Notes: a model not told the origin generated them from the sequence alone. Shown: positions 44,146 through 53,867, numbered from the stretch's first letter. The stretch is DNA of 64,000 nt from UBA961 sp014191195 (GCA_964204605.1 OZ123195.1:434001-498000), one strand, 5' to 3'. Program-made: numbers and translations.

Positions 44146-45561
44146 TTAATGATTAATAATAAATGGGATGCTTTTATTCTGTATAATAATAAAGTACAAT
44201 CCAGAATGTAAATCCGAACAGTTAACAAAATTAGTTGAATGAGTTTCTTTCACATATTGATTGCTATTATAATCAAGTATCGTAATCTTATTATTTATTA
44301 TAGGTATTGAATTATGAATAGTAAATCCTTTATCACATGGATTTGGAAATATATCGGCTTGATTTTCTTTAAAATCCGTGCTAGAAATAATATCCTTGCC
44401 TTCTAAACTACCCATACTTTGATTGGTAAATCTTGGCGCTACTTTGCATAGATGTTCATATTGAAAAAGTGGTTGTAATGAAATTTCTTTTTTTATTCCA
44501 TTTTGATAATATGAAGCAATTCCTGGTAACACTGCATTCATTAAAGCAGGAGAATTTTTAGATAAGGTGAAATCATAAATAGCAGGATTATTAAACTGTA
44601 CATCTTGAATCGGAATAATTCTTGTATTATGAGAAGTATCGAAGATTGAAGCTTTTCCAAAAAGCATTGTACCATTTCCAGCAAAAATATTATTTACCAA
44701 TGTCAATAATCTAGTATTTGTATCGATTCTAAAGAAAGTACCTGCTGATCTTTCATTAACAAAAGTATTTGAAGCTATGTATAAGCTATTATCCAGAGAA
44801 TCTCTCAAACCCTCTAAACCATAGCCAATAGTATTCCCATTTTCTGCATTGGCACTATGCTGCAAAGTATTCCCAATGATAAAAGAAGTGCCTCCATTTG
44901 GTAAGTCAATATTTCTAGATCCAGTTCCTTTTTCTTGAGAAATATTATTATAAGCAATCATATTAAATGCAGCTCTGGATTTTACTTCATGTCCAACTTT
45001 TGTACCATGAGCATAATTAAATTGATAATAAAAAGCTTTGATATGGCCTATATAGATTCCATGCGATAAACCATCACCAGCACCACTGTTTTCAAATTCA
45101 CATTGTTCTATTATGACAGTACTATTTGGATTTGCACCACATAAAATTCCATCTTGATTATTTCTAAAAGCACAAGATCGCACAAGAATATTTGTACCTT
45201 CAATTCTAATTCCTGCGCCATTTCTATCAATTACAGCGCAATCCCAAAAATCGATACCTTCAACAATACAATCATCACCTTTTATAACCCAAATAGCCTT
45301 TTGCTCTGCAGCTTTGCCATTAGCTTTTAATATAGTTCCTGATTCACCTTTAAAATAGAGTCCTTTAGCATACCATGAACATACATCGCCGATATATTCT
45401 GCTTTATCAATAGAAAGAGTATCAAAATCTTTAACCAATAAAGCAATGTCACTTGGCTTTTTATATTGTCTATTTGGCCCAATATTCCATTCAGTAGCGA
45501 ATATTGAAAACGAATACATAATACCTATTATAATAAAAAAAAGAGAGTAAACATTTTTCAT
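44146..45561 (-). CDS. Secreted right-handed beta-helix protein with T9SS sorting tail
   Basis: I start it at ATG 45561 (471 residues) because AAGG is 9 nt upstream and a signal peptide follows (MKNVYSLFFIIIG ... FAT|EW). Residues about 30-370 show the parallel beta-helix rhythm of pectate-lyase-like folds (GIRIEGTNILVRSCAFRNN, STVIIEQCEFENSGAGDGLS, NSLYIASNTFVN). No pectate lyase catalytic set is recognisable, so a polysaccharide-binding or lyase role is only a possibility. The last 70 residues (DIFPNPCDKGFTIHNS ... LHSGLYFIIIQNKS) form a T9SS type A tail. Confidence 0.82.
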   Translation of the reverse strand: MKNVYSLFFIIIGIMYSFSIFATEWNIGPNRQYKKPSDIALLVKDFDTLSIDKAEYIGDVCSWYAKGLYFKGESGTILKANGKAAEQKAIWVIKGDDCIVEGIDFWDCAVIDRNGAGIRIEGTNILVRSCAFRNNQDGILCGANPNSTVIIEQCEFENSGAGDGLSHGIYIGHIKAFYYQFNYAHGTKVGHEVKSRAAFNMIAYNNISQEKGTGSRNIDLPNGGTSFIIGNTLQHSANAENGNTIGYGLEGLRDSLDNSLYIASNTFVNERSAGTFFRIDTNTRLLTLVNNIFAGNGTMLFGKASIFDTSHNTRIIPIQDVQFNNPAIYDFTLSKNSPALMNAVLPGIASYYQNGIKKEISLQPLFQYEHLCKVAPRFTNQSMGSLEGKDIISSTDFKENQADIFPNPCDKGFTIHNSIPIINNKITILDYNSNQYVKETHSTNFVNCSDLHSGLYFIIIQNKSIPFIINH

Positions 45562-45769
45562 ACTATACCTTAAGGGAAAGCTAATTGATTGATAATTATG
45601 GGCACATCTAAAGTAACTTAACATATTATTTCAGCAAAGGAAATTAAATAAAGCACTGGTTTTTATATATTTGTTGAAGTTAAGAGGGAATGTCTTATTA
45701 AAACTTTTATTATAGGCATATAAAAGCCTTTGGGCATCTGCTTTGATTTATTAGGTTGAAATTTATCTT

Positions 45770-47089
45770 ATGAAGAAAACACATTATTCAGCCATAGCGG
45801 CTATGTCTATTGTTATTGCTAATATGATTGGGACAGGAGTTTTTACAGGACTTGGTTATCAACTTTTATCGATTCAAGACTTTACAGCAATTGTTTTACT
45901 ATGGATTGTAGGCGGAATCTTGTCCTTATGTGGAGCATTTGTTTATGCCGAGCTTGGATCTATGTTTCCTCAATCCGGAGGTGAATACAGATATTTATCA
46001 GATATACTTCATCCATCTTTAGGGTTTTTGTCTGGATGGATTAGTTGTACTATTGGTTTTACGGCTCCCTTAGCAATGAGTGGTATGGCGGTTGGTAATT
46101 ATATTAAAGGATCTATTGGCTTTGGCGATCCATTACTTATTGGTATCATATCATTATTGATTTTAACGCTTATACACTCTACAAATCATGCGGCAAGTGG
46201 GGGATTTCAATCTATATTTACTATCCTTAAAGTATTGGTAATCATTGCATTAATAATTGCAGGCTTTATGTTTGGAACAGAAGATATACATAAATTTATG
46301 CCTCGTATCAATACTATTCAACAAGTATTTTCCGAGCCATTCGCTATATCTTTGATATATGTAATATTCGCTTATTCTGGTTGGAATGCATCTGCATATA
46401 TAGCTTCTGAGATTAAAAATCCACGGAAAAATCTTCCCATATCTATTATTGGTGGAACGATTATCGTAACGATACTGTACGTTCTTATCAATATGATGTT
46501 TCTTTATACTGCTCCTATCAATGAATTAATGGTAGATATTACTACGATGCTGCCAAAAGAATTAGTAGTTATTGCTGGTTCAAAATTTTTGCCACCATTT
46601 ATTGTTTCAATTAGCGGTTTTATAATAGCATTTATGCTTATTTCCTCTATGAGTTCTATGGTAGTTGCCGGACCCAGAGTACTTAGAGAAATGTTATTTG
46701 AATATAAACTCTTAAAGAATGTTAAAAGCAAAGATAATATCCCAGTTTCTAGTATATGGATTCAAACCATTATTGCATTAATAATGATGATAACCAGTAC
46801 TTATGATACATTGATTACATTTACTACAGTATTAATTACTATTATTTCATCGCTTACCGCTATTGCTGTTATCTATGCTAGATTTTCTTTGAAACACGTA
46901 GAAAGGCCTTTTAAAATGGTTGGTTATCCAGCTACACCTTTATTGTTTCTTATGATTAATGTGTGGATACTATATCATATTACTGTATCAAAACCTCAAG
47001 ACATAAATATTGTACTCGCAATTTTGGGATTAGGTCTTATTGTTTGGGGTATTTTACAATTCAGAAATAAAAGGTTATTAAAACTATGA
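45770..47089 (+). CDS. APC-superfamily amino acid permease
   Basis: A 439-residue inner-membrane transporter with 12 predicted helices. The N-terminal block MSIVIANMIGTGVFTGLGYQ has the unwound helix 1 Gly-x-Gly typical of amino acid-polyamine-organocation transporters. YAELGSMFPQSGGEYRYL and FAYSGWNASAYIASEIKNP are also characteristic. The substrate cannot be assigned. Its stop overlaps the start of the PQQ-propeller gene (ATGA), which heads two further envelope genes, so transport may be coupled to extracytoplasmic processing. A TATATTTG element at 45666-45673 is a candidate -7 site. Confidence 0.9.
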   Translation: MKKTHYSAIAAMSIVIANMIGTGVFTGLGYQLLSIQDFTAIVLLWIVGGILSLCGAFVYAELGSMFPQSGGEYRYLSDILHPSLGFLSGWISCTIGFTAPLAMSGMAVGNYIKGSIGFGDPLLIGIISLLILTLIHSTNHAASGGFQSIFTILKVLVIIALIIAGFMFGTEDIHKFMPRINTIQQVFSEPFAISLIYVIFAYSGWNASAYIASEIKNPRKNLPISIIGGTIIVTILYVLINMMFLYTAPINELMVDITTMLPKELVVIAGSKFLPPFIVSISGFIIAFMLISSMSSMVVAGPRVLREMLFEYKLLKNVKSKDNIPVSSIWIQTIIALIMMITSTYDTLITFTTVLITIISSLTAIAVIYARFSLKHVERPFKMVGYPATPLLFLMINVWILYHITVSKPQDINIVLAILGLGLIVWGILQFRNKRLLKL

Positions 47090-48645
47090 TATGTATGCTA
47101 AGGAATATGGGTATAGTTTTGGGAGTTTCTTTGATATTGATTGGGTGTTCAGAAAAAGAGATAAAAAGGGATATAGACCTTCAAAAAAAAGATACGATAG
47201 CTTCTAGTTCTATAAGCAAGACAATAGAATTTGTACACATTGAAAGACAACAATCAGCTGATAGTGTAGAATATAAAGTAATTATTCCTGATTCTAGTAT
47301 ATCGGGTATTGGAAACTTTTCACCAATATTCTATGATACTCTTCCTGGATACTATACATTTAGAGGTACATCATTCAGAGATCAAAAACAGATGGGAGAA
47401 CTAGATTCTCTACCCACGCAAATCCATATAGATTGGGTATTTAGAACTTCAATTGGTGCAGGAAATACTGGGGCCGTTGGTTCTCATCGTGGTTGGGGTG
47501 GAGGTGCTGGATGGACAGGCCAGCCTAATTTGATTATATCTCCTGATAAAACAAGAATGAATATACTTCAAGGTTCACTATGTGGTAAAGTGTATTCCTT
47601 AGATTATGGTACTGGCAAAGAAATAGACTCTGCTTTTGATACAAAAAATCCAATCAAAGGTTCTATTTCTTCAGATCCAGAATATCCTGGAATTGTGTAT
47701 GTAGGACAAGGAATTCGTTATACACAAGAGTGTGGAGCAAGAGCAATCAATATTAAAAAGAACACTTTATTATCTTTTCTCTCAGGAGATGATAAGCATG
47801 CTAAGCGGTATTGGGGAGCTTTAGATAGCTCGCCTTTGATTTGGGGACAATTCCTTTTATGGCCTGCTGAAAATGGAATATTATATAAACTTATTAGATC
47901 TGAAAAGGGCCTAAAGATCCATTCTAAATTTGTGTATACAGTTAAAGGAAATAACCATTTAGGAATAGAATCTAGTATAGCGGTGTATGGTCAATATGGC
48001 ATTATTACCGATAATGGAGGTAGTATTATTTGTGTGGATTTGAATACTCTACAACCTATGTGGTATTCTAATAATAGCGATGATACAGATGCAACCCCTG
48101 TGATATCAATAGAAGATGGTAAACCTTATGTTTATACAGGCTGCGAAGTTGATAAACAAGGAAAGCAAGGATTTGCATTATTCCGCAAATTAGATGTAGT
48201 AAATGGCAAAGAAATTTGGCGATTTTCACTTGCATGTCATTCTATTGTGAATGGAAGTTATATCTATAATGGTGGTATGCTAGGAACGCCATTATTAGGG
48301 AAATCTAATTGTTCATCTATGATTTTTACTTCGTTTTCTCAGTATAAACCAGGTAATACAGGACTATTTGCTGCTTTTGATAAACTAACTGGCAAAGTAT
48401 TATGGCAAACTCCTTTATCAGCATATACTTGGTCTTCACCAATTGGATATATCACAAAGCAAGGACAGTTTATCATTTTATTAGGTGATGTGATTGGTAA
48501 TCTATATGTGATTGATGGTCAATCAGGAAATATTATAACACAAAAAAGAGTTGGACAGAACTTTGAGTCTTCACCAATTGCTTATGGAAATACTGCAATT
48601 ATTGCTTCCAGGGGTAATTCATTTTTTAGGATTTCTTTACGATGA
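47086..48645 (+). CDS. PQQ-like beta-propeller lipoprotein
   Basis: A 519-residue protein with a lipoprotein leader (MGIVLGVSLILIGCSEKE). Starts at 47086 (ATGA overlap with the permease) or at Met8, which has AAGGA just upstream, are both possible. Residues about 95-515 show repeated quinoprotein-type blades: GKVYSLDYGTGKEIDSAF, GSIICVDLNTLQPMWYS, GLFAAFDKLTGKVLWQTPLS, and GNLYVIDGQSGNIITQKRVG. No catalytic Asp/Glu/disulfide set of PQQ dehydrogenases is recognisable, so a binding or scaffolding role is more likely. It overlaps the downstream esterase by 4 nt. Confidence 0.82.
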   Translation: MICMLRNMGIVLGVSLILIGCSEKEIKRDIDLQKKDTIASSSISKTIEFVHIERQQSADSVEYKVIIPDSSISGIGNFSPIFYDTLPGYYTFRGTSFRDQKQMGELDSLPTQIHIDWVFRTSIGAGNTGAVGSHRGWGGGAGWTGQPNLIISPDKTRMNILQGSLCGKVYSLDYGTGKEIDSAFDTKNPIKGSISSDPEYPGIVYVGQGIRYTQECGARAINIKKNTLLSFLSGDDKHAKRYWGALDSSPLIWGQFLLWPAENGILYKLIRSEKGLKIHSKFVYTVKGNNHLGIESSIAVYGQYGIITDNGGSIICVDLNTLQPMWYSNNSDDTDATPVISIEDGKPYVYTGCEVDKQGKQGFALFRKLDVVNGKEIWRFSLACHSIVNGSYIYNGGMLGTPLLGKSNCSSMIFTSFSQYKPGNTGLFAAFDKLTGKVLWQTPLSAYTWSSPIGYITKQGQFIILLGDVIGNLYVIDGQSGNIITQKRVGQNFESSPIAYGNTAIIASRGNSFFRISLR

Positions 48646-49448
48646 AACATGTCATGTTAATAATCTTTGGTTTATTTTTTATTAGTTCAGTGGCTTTTAC
48701 AGGGATAACTTCATATACAAAACCTAGTTTCGGCTATCCATATATGCTTAGTATGCCAAAAGGTTCTACAAAAAAAGATCTACTACCTTTAATAGTATTT
48801 CTTCATGGAAAAAGTTTAAGTGGTGATAGTCTTGAAAAACTCAAGAAATATGGTACGATTGCCGCTATTAACAAAGGAAAAAAGATATCTGCGATTGTAT
48901 TAGCGCCTCAATGTCCAGAAGGTGAAGGCTGGAACCCAGCTAAGATTTATCGTTTGATACAAAGAATAAGAAAAACGTATACTGTAGACACAAACAGAAT
49001 ATATGTAACAGGTATGAGTATGGGTGGTTATGGAACTTTTAGATTTGTAGCTAAATACCCTCATCTAGTTGCAGCTGCCGCGCCATTATGTGGAGGTGGA
49101 GAAACTAATACAGGGCAATCCTTAAGCAAAGTCCCTTTGTGGATTATGCACGGAGCCCGTGATACACAAGTGCCGATTATACAATCAAAAAGAATGGTGA
49201 AAGCAATTTATCTTTGTGATAGCACCAAATGTTTATTTACAGTTTTTCCTAAATTAGGCCACGGTGAATTAACGCAATGTTATGAAATGGATGAATTATA
49301 TACATGGCTTTTATCGCATAAAAAAGAGAATGGAATCAGCAGGTTTATTCCGCCATCAGCATTAATCACTGAAAATAAATTTTATAAAATCAAAAAAAAG
49401 GCTGTCCCACAAAAGATAGAACAGCCCACTGAACAAAGTAAAAATTAA
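48642..49448 (+). CDS. Exported alpha/beta-hydrolase (esterase/peptidase S9-like)
   Basis: A 268-residue secreted hydrolase with a signal peptide ending SSVAFTG. The oxyanion region is LPLIVFLHGKSLSG. The nucleophile elbow GMSMGGYG is followed by the acid in LWIMHGARDTQVPI and the histidine in KLGHGELTQ. This layout is that of small secreted esterases/phospholipase-carboxylesterases with a predicted-peptidase architecture. Its ATG overlaps the TGA of the propeller gene. The 3' coding end (KKKAVPQKIEQPTE) also contains a terminator for the opposite gene. Confidence 0.88.
   Translation: MKHVMLIIFGLFFISSVAFTGITSYTKPSFGYPYMLSMPKGSTKKDLLPLIVFLHGKSLSGDSLEKLKKYGTIAAINKGKKISAIVLAPQCPEGEGWNPAKIYRLIQRIRKTYTVDTNRIYVTGMSMGGYGTFRFVAKYPHLVAAAAPLCGGGETNTGQSLSKVPLWIMHGARDTQVPIIQSKRMVKAIYLCDSTKCLFTVFPKLGHGELTQCYEMDELYTWLLSHKKENGISRFIPPSALITENKFYKIKKKAVPQKIEQPTEQSKN
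49392..49426 (-). terminator. Terminator of the minus-strand lipoprotein gene, inside the esterase coding end
   Basis: On the minus strand GGCTGT (49426-49421), a 15-nt loop and ACAGCC (49405-49400) are followed by eight Ts (49399-49392). It lies about 25-60 nt beyond the stop of the convergent lipoprotein gene and within the last codons of the esterase gene, encoding its Lys-rich tail. Confidence 0.65.
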
Positions 49449-49451
49449 TAT

Positions 49452-50696
49452 TTATCCTTTTCTAATAGCCTTATAAATATTTTGAGCATCACCTCTTCTT
49501 AATTGATAACCCATCATAAAAGGAAGAGGTTTTTTAATGCTTTCTTGATGAACATAAGCGCTATCTAATTTTGCACTATATCTTCCTGCAAATATATTGA
49601 TAGGCCTGCTATATCTTCCATAAAACACAAAATCCCATTGCTTTTGATCAAAATATTCAAATGGAACGCCTGTATCATCCTGAAGTATTGAATGTGTCTT
49701 CTTTAAAACAAAATCTCTAATCCCAGAAAAACCTGCATTATGCATCAAATAACTTGCGCTTTTAACATATGTATTAAATCCCTGTAAAGAACTTAAATAG
49801 GATTGGAGAGGGGTATTCTTAAGAAATCCAATTTTACCTGCATAAGCAGCATTCCCTAAATTGGCATAGATATATGTGAGTCTTTGTACTGTCTGAGAAG
49901 TTCCTGTCTTGAAATACATATCATGTATATCTTGTGCAGGAATAGAAAAAGTATCTTTTGAAATCTCATTGATAGATCCATCTGCATGTAGATATCTCTT
50001 TCCATAACCAATTAAAGTATGGTCTGTTTCGGCTAAAAACAATGCAATTAAAGGTAAAGCACCATCTATGTTTTCTTGAGTAATATACTTTCTCATTCTA
50101 TCTGTGATAAAATAACTCAAGTTGGTAACTTCTTGAATTGTTCTTTGTACAGATAATAAATAATCTGGAACACCTGTTGTATCTACAGAAGAGAATTTCC
50201 TGAAGCTTCCTGGTGGTTCAAATGCTATAAAGACATATTGTTTATAATTGGGGAATAATGTAACTGCATGCAGTGCATCTGGACCAGAAAAAGGATATAA
50301 TAAAGTACCCTCGCCGATTTTATCAGAAGCTAATTCCATTTGTGAAAACATCTGCATTTGAGATAATCTTTTAGTCTTCACTCTTTTAAAAACATCATTT
50401 ATACGTTTAGCGTGAGCAGTATAAAATCCATTGTTTTTGATGAGCTTTAATCTGTCTGATGAATGAGATAATCCGCCAATAAAACTAGCATATTCTTGAA
50501 TACTTGTATCAATAGAAATAGGCAAGTCAAACCCTTCTAATGATTGTACTATAGGTTTAGCTTTAGACTTTGGAATAGATTTTTTGATTATTGGCTTATT
50601 TGCCTGCTGCGCCTGAGCTTCCGAAAACTGTTTATCTGATTGTTTACAGCCCATAGAAAAAGAAATACATAGAAAAAATAGAATACGAATTGTCAT
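49452..50696 (-). CDS. Lipoprotein of unknown function
   Basis: A 414-residue protein with a lipoprotein leader (MTIRILFFLCISFSMGCKQ). A Lys/Pro/Gln-rich linker (about 20-50) leads to a globular domain with LLYPFSGPDALHAVTLFPNY and YVFIAFEPPGSF (about 130-165). SGPDAL/FEPPGS resembles an unassigned family I have seen in other Gram-negative bacteria, but I cannot name a function. The C-terminal half includes HDMYFKTGTSQTVQRLTYIY and LMHNAGFSGIRDFVLK. It is convergent with the esterase gene at a 3-nt gap. The 180 nt upstream show no clear promoter. Confidence 0.55.
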   Translation of the reverse strand: MTIRILFFLCISFSMGCKQSDKQFSEAQAQQANKPIIKKSIPKSKAKPIVQSLEGFDLPISIDTSIQEYASFIGGLSHSSDRLKLIKNNGFYTAHAKRINDVFKRVKTKRLSQMQMFSQMELASDKIGEGTLLYPFSGPDALHAVTLFPNYKQYVFIAFEPPGSFRKFSSVDTTGVPDYLLSVQRTIQEVTNLSYFITDRMRKYITQENIDGALPLIALFLAETDHTLIGYGKRYLHADGSINEISKDTFSIPAQDIHDMYFKTGTSQTVQRLTYIYANLGNAAYAGKIGFLKNTPLQSYLSSLQGFNTYVKSASYLMHNAGFSGIRDFVLKKTHSILQDDTGVPFEYFDQKQWDFVFYGRYSRPINIFAGRYSAKLDSAYVHQESIKKPLPFMMGYQLRRGDAQNIYKAIRKG

Positions 50697-50878
50697 GTAA
50701 TTAACCCATCAATGATTCATAATTATCAATACATACAATGCTAATATGTATGCTTATTTACCCTTTTCTGAAAAAATTATCAGAAATATGTCCACAATCT
50801 AACATTTTTAAACATTCATAGAATAAACAATAATCAGACCAAATATATTGGCGAAACATTTAGAATGAAATGAAGCTT

Positions 50879-51334
50879 TTATCTGACAGATACATTAAAA
50901 ATATTCTGTCTTTCTTTTGGATTTAGAGCTAATCTGCACGTATCATTAATAATGCTACAGTGAACCGTAAAGAGTTCTTGAGTTCCTAAAACAGTTCTTT
51001 GATACGATATTTTCCATGTTCCTTTTGGATATTCTCTTATTCCAGTTCTTTTGAATGAATAACCAAAATTCATTTTTTCGATTTCTTTAACTAATTGAGA
51101 AGACTTTTTATTCTTTATTTCTGCAGGTGTATAGATAAAAGGGACCATATTCTCATATTGCATCTGCTTAAATAGTATTTGAACATATTGTAAAATATCT
51201 GTTGAATAAAAACATAAAGGATTTTTGAATAAACACGATTCTGCTGTTTTAGCGTATTGAAGATTCATAAAAAACAATAGTATTAATAGACAATTGATAA
51301 GAAATAATAAAACTTTTGAGTAATGTTTCTTCAT
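50879..51334 (-). CDS. Small exported or membrane-anchored protein of unknown function
   Basis: I do not recognise this 151-residue protein. It begins with a basic, hydrophobic segment (MKKHYSKVLLFLINCLLILLFFMN), either an uncleaved anchor or a signal peptide. The remainder is a compact soluble domain with four cysteines (in ESCLFKNPLCF and VHCSIINDTCRL), which may form disulfides in the periplasm. It starts 15 nt after the acyltransferase stop, so the two are probably co-transcribed. Confidence 0.5.
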   Translation of the reverse strand: MKKHYSKVLLFLINCLLILLFFMNLQYAKTAESCLFKNPLCFYSTDILQYVQILFKQMQYENMVPFIYTPAEIKNKKSSQLVKEIEKMNFGYSFKRTGIREYPKGTWKISYQRTVLGTQELFTVHCSIINDTCRLALNPKERQNIFNVSVR

Positions 51335-51349
51335 TATAATTCCTTGAGA

Positions 51350-52366
51350 TTAGAATGTATTCTTTAATCGTAATGCATTTTTTTCGATTATATGCCAGCT
51401 GAAAAAGGCAAGTATTATCGAAATTCCCAATGAATACATTATCAATTCAAATTGATTGAATGTATTAAATGACATCAATGTTTGTTGCACAGGAAATCCA
51501 TACAAATAGATGCCATATGATACATCACCTATATATGATCCAATCGAAGAAAGGATTGGTGTAGACAATAATCCAAAAGTAATGACTACAAGTGGCAGTA
51601 ATACATAATGAGCATATTCAAATGTATGAGTTACAATTGATACAATTAATAGAATAAAAGTTAGTAAAGACATAATAGAAAGATGTTTTACTTGATCAAT
51701 ATTTAATGCTGCTAATAAACTTCCAGCTGAAAACATGCATATGAAATCAGATATTAATATTCCAGATGCATAAGTTCCAAGATTTTTAAACTGTTGAAAG
51801 TACAATACATTTATTAGAAATGATGTAATAAATACACCAATTAAAATTACGCGTATAGAAGATAACTTATTCTTAATAAAGAAGATAAGAGAACAGAGGA
51901 TGTACATTTTGAATTCATATGGAATTGTCCATAAACTACCATTTATAGAGCCTTTATAAGGATTATGTTCAAAAATTCCTGGTATATAATATTGATTCAT
52001 GAATAATGAAATATTTACAGGAATATATGTCCATACAGCAGTATTTTGTAGATAGGGAATAGGAGAATTATATAGCAATGACCCAAAAAGAACAGACAGG
52101 AATACTATTATAAAAAGGGCAGGAATAATACGTAATATTCTATTCCAATAAAACTGTACTAATGAAGTACTTCTTATAATACTTTTATAAATTAAAAAAC
52201 CACTGATTATAAAAAATCCTTTCACACCAATAGAGGATAATAGAATATTTTGTCCTGTTAATGAGCATAAATAGTCCCATTCTTTATTACCAGATAAAAC
52301 AAATGAATGAGTTATTATAACAAATATTGAGAAAAGAAGTCGTAGAAAATCAAAATTGTTCTTCAT
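51350..52366 (-). CDS. Acyltransferase family 3 membrane protein (OafA/YrhL-like)
   Basis: A 338-residue polytopic protein with about ten helices. It opens with NFDFLRLLFSIFVIITHSFVL, where the Arg and the His of the first two conserved positions are present. GVKGFFIISGFLIYKS and YFWNRILRIIPALF-like blocks follow (here QFYWNRILRIIPALF). Members O-acetylate or otherwise acylate surface polysaccharides and peptidoglycan. The acceptor here is unknown. It is 99 nt downstream of the M28 peptidase gene. Confidence 0.88.
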   Translation of the reverse strand: MKNNFDFLRLLFSIFVIITHSFVLSGNKEWDYLCSLTGQNILLSSIGVKGFFIISGFLIYKSIIRSTSLVQFYWNRILRIIPALFIIVFLSVLFGSLLYNSPIPYLQNTAVWTYIPVNISLFMNQYYIPGIFEHNPYKGSINGSLWTIPYEFKMYILCSLIFFIKNKLSSIRVILIGVFITSFLINVLYFQQFKNLGTYASGILISDFICMFSAGSLLAALNIDQVKHLSIMSLLTFILLIVSIVTHTFEYAHYVLLPLVVITFGLLSTPILSSIGSYIGDVSYGIYLYGFPVQQTLMSFNTFNQFELIMYSLGISIILAFFSWHIIEKNALRLKNTF

Positions 52367-52465
52367 TGTTCAAGAATCACAAATTGGATATACTGAATTA
52401 ATGCAATGGGGAATATTCTATGCAGACTTGAACCATAGCTCAAATCTGCATAAACTTGAATAATA

Positions 52466-53842
52466 TTATTTTTTTCCGGATAGTTTTTTAGGCATATCTG
52501 CACCTATATAAGCCATTATTGCCATAGCCGCGGAACACAAATTCAATTCATATGGATTTAATTTGTCAATAGTATCTGCATTTGTGTGATGATATCTGAA
52601 ATATTTACTTTCTTCAACAAGTAATTCCATTCCAGGTACTCCTTTTTCTATCAGAGGTCCGATATCTGCGCCTCCGCCACCTTCTTGAATAATTGTAGCA
52701 TCGATAGAACCAAGCAGAACAGACATCTCTCTGGCTAAAGCTAGATTACTTTCATTGCCAGTGCATTCAAATCCTTTAGGCTTAAATGTACCAGCATCGC
52801 TTTCGATTGCTAAGACATGTTTTTCGATTTCATGCGCATGAGCCTTAGCATATGCTTTACCACCGGCTAAACCATTCTCTTCATTTGTCCAAAAGACTAC
52901 TCTCATTGTTCTTTTTGGTTTTAAACCAAGTTTTTTAATTATCCTCAGAGCTTCCCAAGAGATAAAACATCCGCCACCATCATCCATAGCGCCTTGCCCA
53001 ACATCCCAAGAATCTATGTGGCCACCAAATACTACTATTTCATCTGGTTTCTCAGAACCCTTAATTTCAGCAAGTACATTTCGTGAATCAGCATCTGGTA
53101 ATTTTTCATTTTTAAGAATTAACTGTATAATAGTTTTAGTTTTTCTTTGATACATTCTATCTAACATATCAGCATCTTCGGAAGTAATAGCTGCATGAGG
53201 AATTTTAGGTACTGAATCATTATAATACATTGCACCTGTATGAGGTGTATATAAAGACATTGACCCAACAGATCTAACCAAGCTTGCAATTGCCCCATAT
53301 TTAGCTGCTTGCACAGCACCATTTACTCTATATTGAACTGTTTCTCCATATGTAGTAAATGGTACATTAAACAGAACTATTTTCCCTTTAATTTCAGAAG
53401 CTTTTTCAGCTAATTCTGCAAAGCTTTTAACAGCAACAATTTCTCCTGTTAAACCATTTGCTGGTGTTGAAATAGTTCCACCTAATCCTAATAATTGAAG
53501 TGAATGTTTCCTGGGTGAAATCATTTCTAGTGACTCTTTTCCTCTTACCCAATGAGGAACTTTTACGGGCTCTGTCCATACACTATCAAAGCCATCTTGT
53601 TTCATAACTTTAACAATCCAATCAATAGATTGTTCTAAGCTTTTACTTCCACTTAATCTACTACCATAGGTATCACACATTTCTGCAAGCCTATTGTAAC
53701 ATACACTATCTTTTAACGATTCACTTACAATGTTTTGTGTTATATCATGATAGATATCTCTTAATGTTTCCTGCGCTACAAGTGAATGAACATATTGAGT
53801 GCACGTAAATAATGAGACAAGTAAGAATAAAACTATTTTCAT
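52466..53842 (-). CDS. Exported M28-family zinc carboxypeptidase (PGCP/carboxypeptidase Q-like)
   Basis: A 458-residue protein with a signal peptide (MKIVLFLLVSLFTC ... LVAQ). A PA-type insertion domain lies at about 130-225. The M28 domain supplies His275 and Asp277 (FGGHIDSWD), bridging Asp287 (AMDDGGG), the catalytic/ligand Glu321-Glu322 (WTNEENGLAG), Asp349 (IESDAG) and a final His in YHHTNADTID. It would remove residues from small peptides in the periplasm. It lies 25 nt after the GT9 gene in the murD run. Confidence 0.92.
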   Translation of the reverse strand: MKIVLFLLVSLFTCTQYVHSLVAQETLRDIYHDITQNIVSESLKDSVCYNRLAEMCDTYGSRLSGSKSLEQSIDWIVKVMKQDGFDSVWTEPVKVPHWVRGKESLEMISPRKHSLQLLGLGGTISTPANGLTGEIVAVKSFAELAEKASEIKGKIVLFNVPFTTYGETVQYRVNGAVQAAKYGAIASLVRSVGSMSLYTPHTGAMYYNDSVPKIPHAAITSEDADMLDRMYQRKTKTIIQLILKNEKLPDADSRNVLAEIKGSEKPDEIVVFGGHIDSWDVGQGAMDDGGGCFISWEALRIIKKLGLKPKRTMRVVFWTNEENGLAGGKAYAKAHAHEIEKHVLAIESDAGTFKPKGFECTGNESNLALAREMSVLLGSIDATIIQEGGGGADIGPLIEKGVPGMELLVEESKYFRYHHTNADTIDKLNPYELNLCSAAMAIMAYIGADMPKKLSGKK

Positions 53843-53867
53843 TACTCAATCCTGTAAAAAGTGGGTA

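Noticed and set aside
43989..44228. A 79-codon minus-strand frame overlapping the 3' end of the beta-helix gene
   Set aside because: It overlaps a well-supported gene by 83 nt, has no ribosome binding site and no recognisable domain. It may be part of the degraded NRAMP region.
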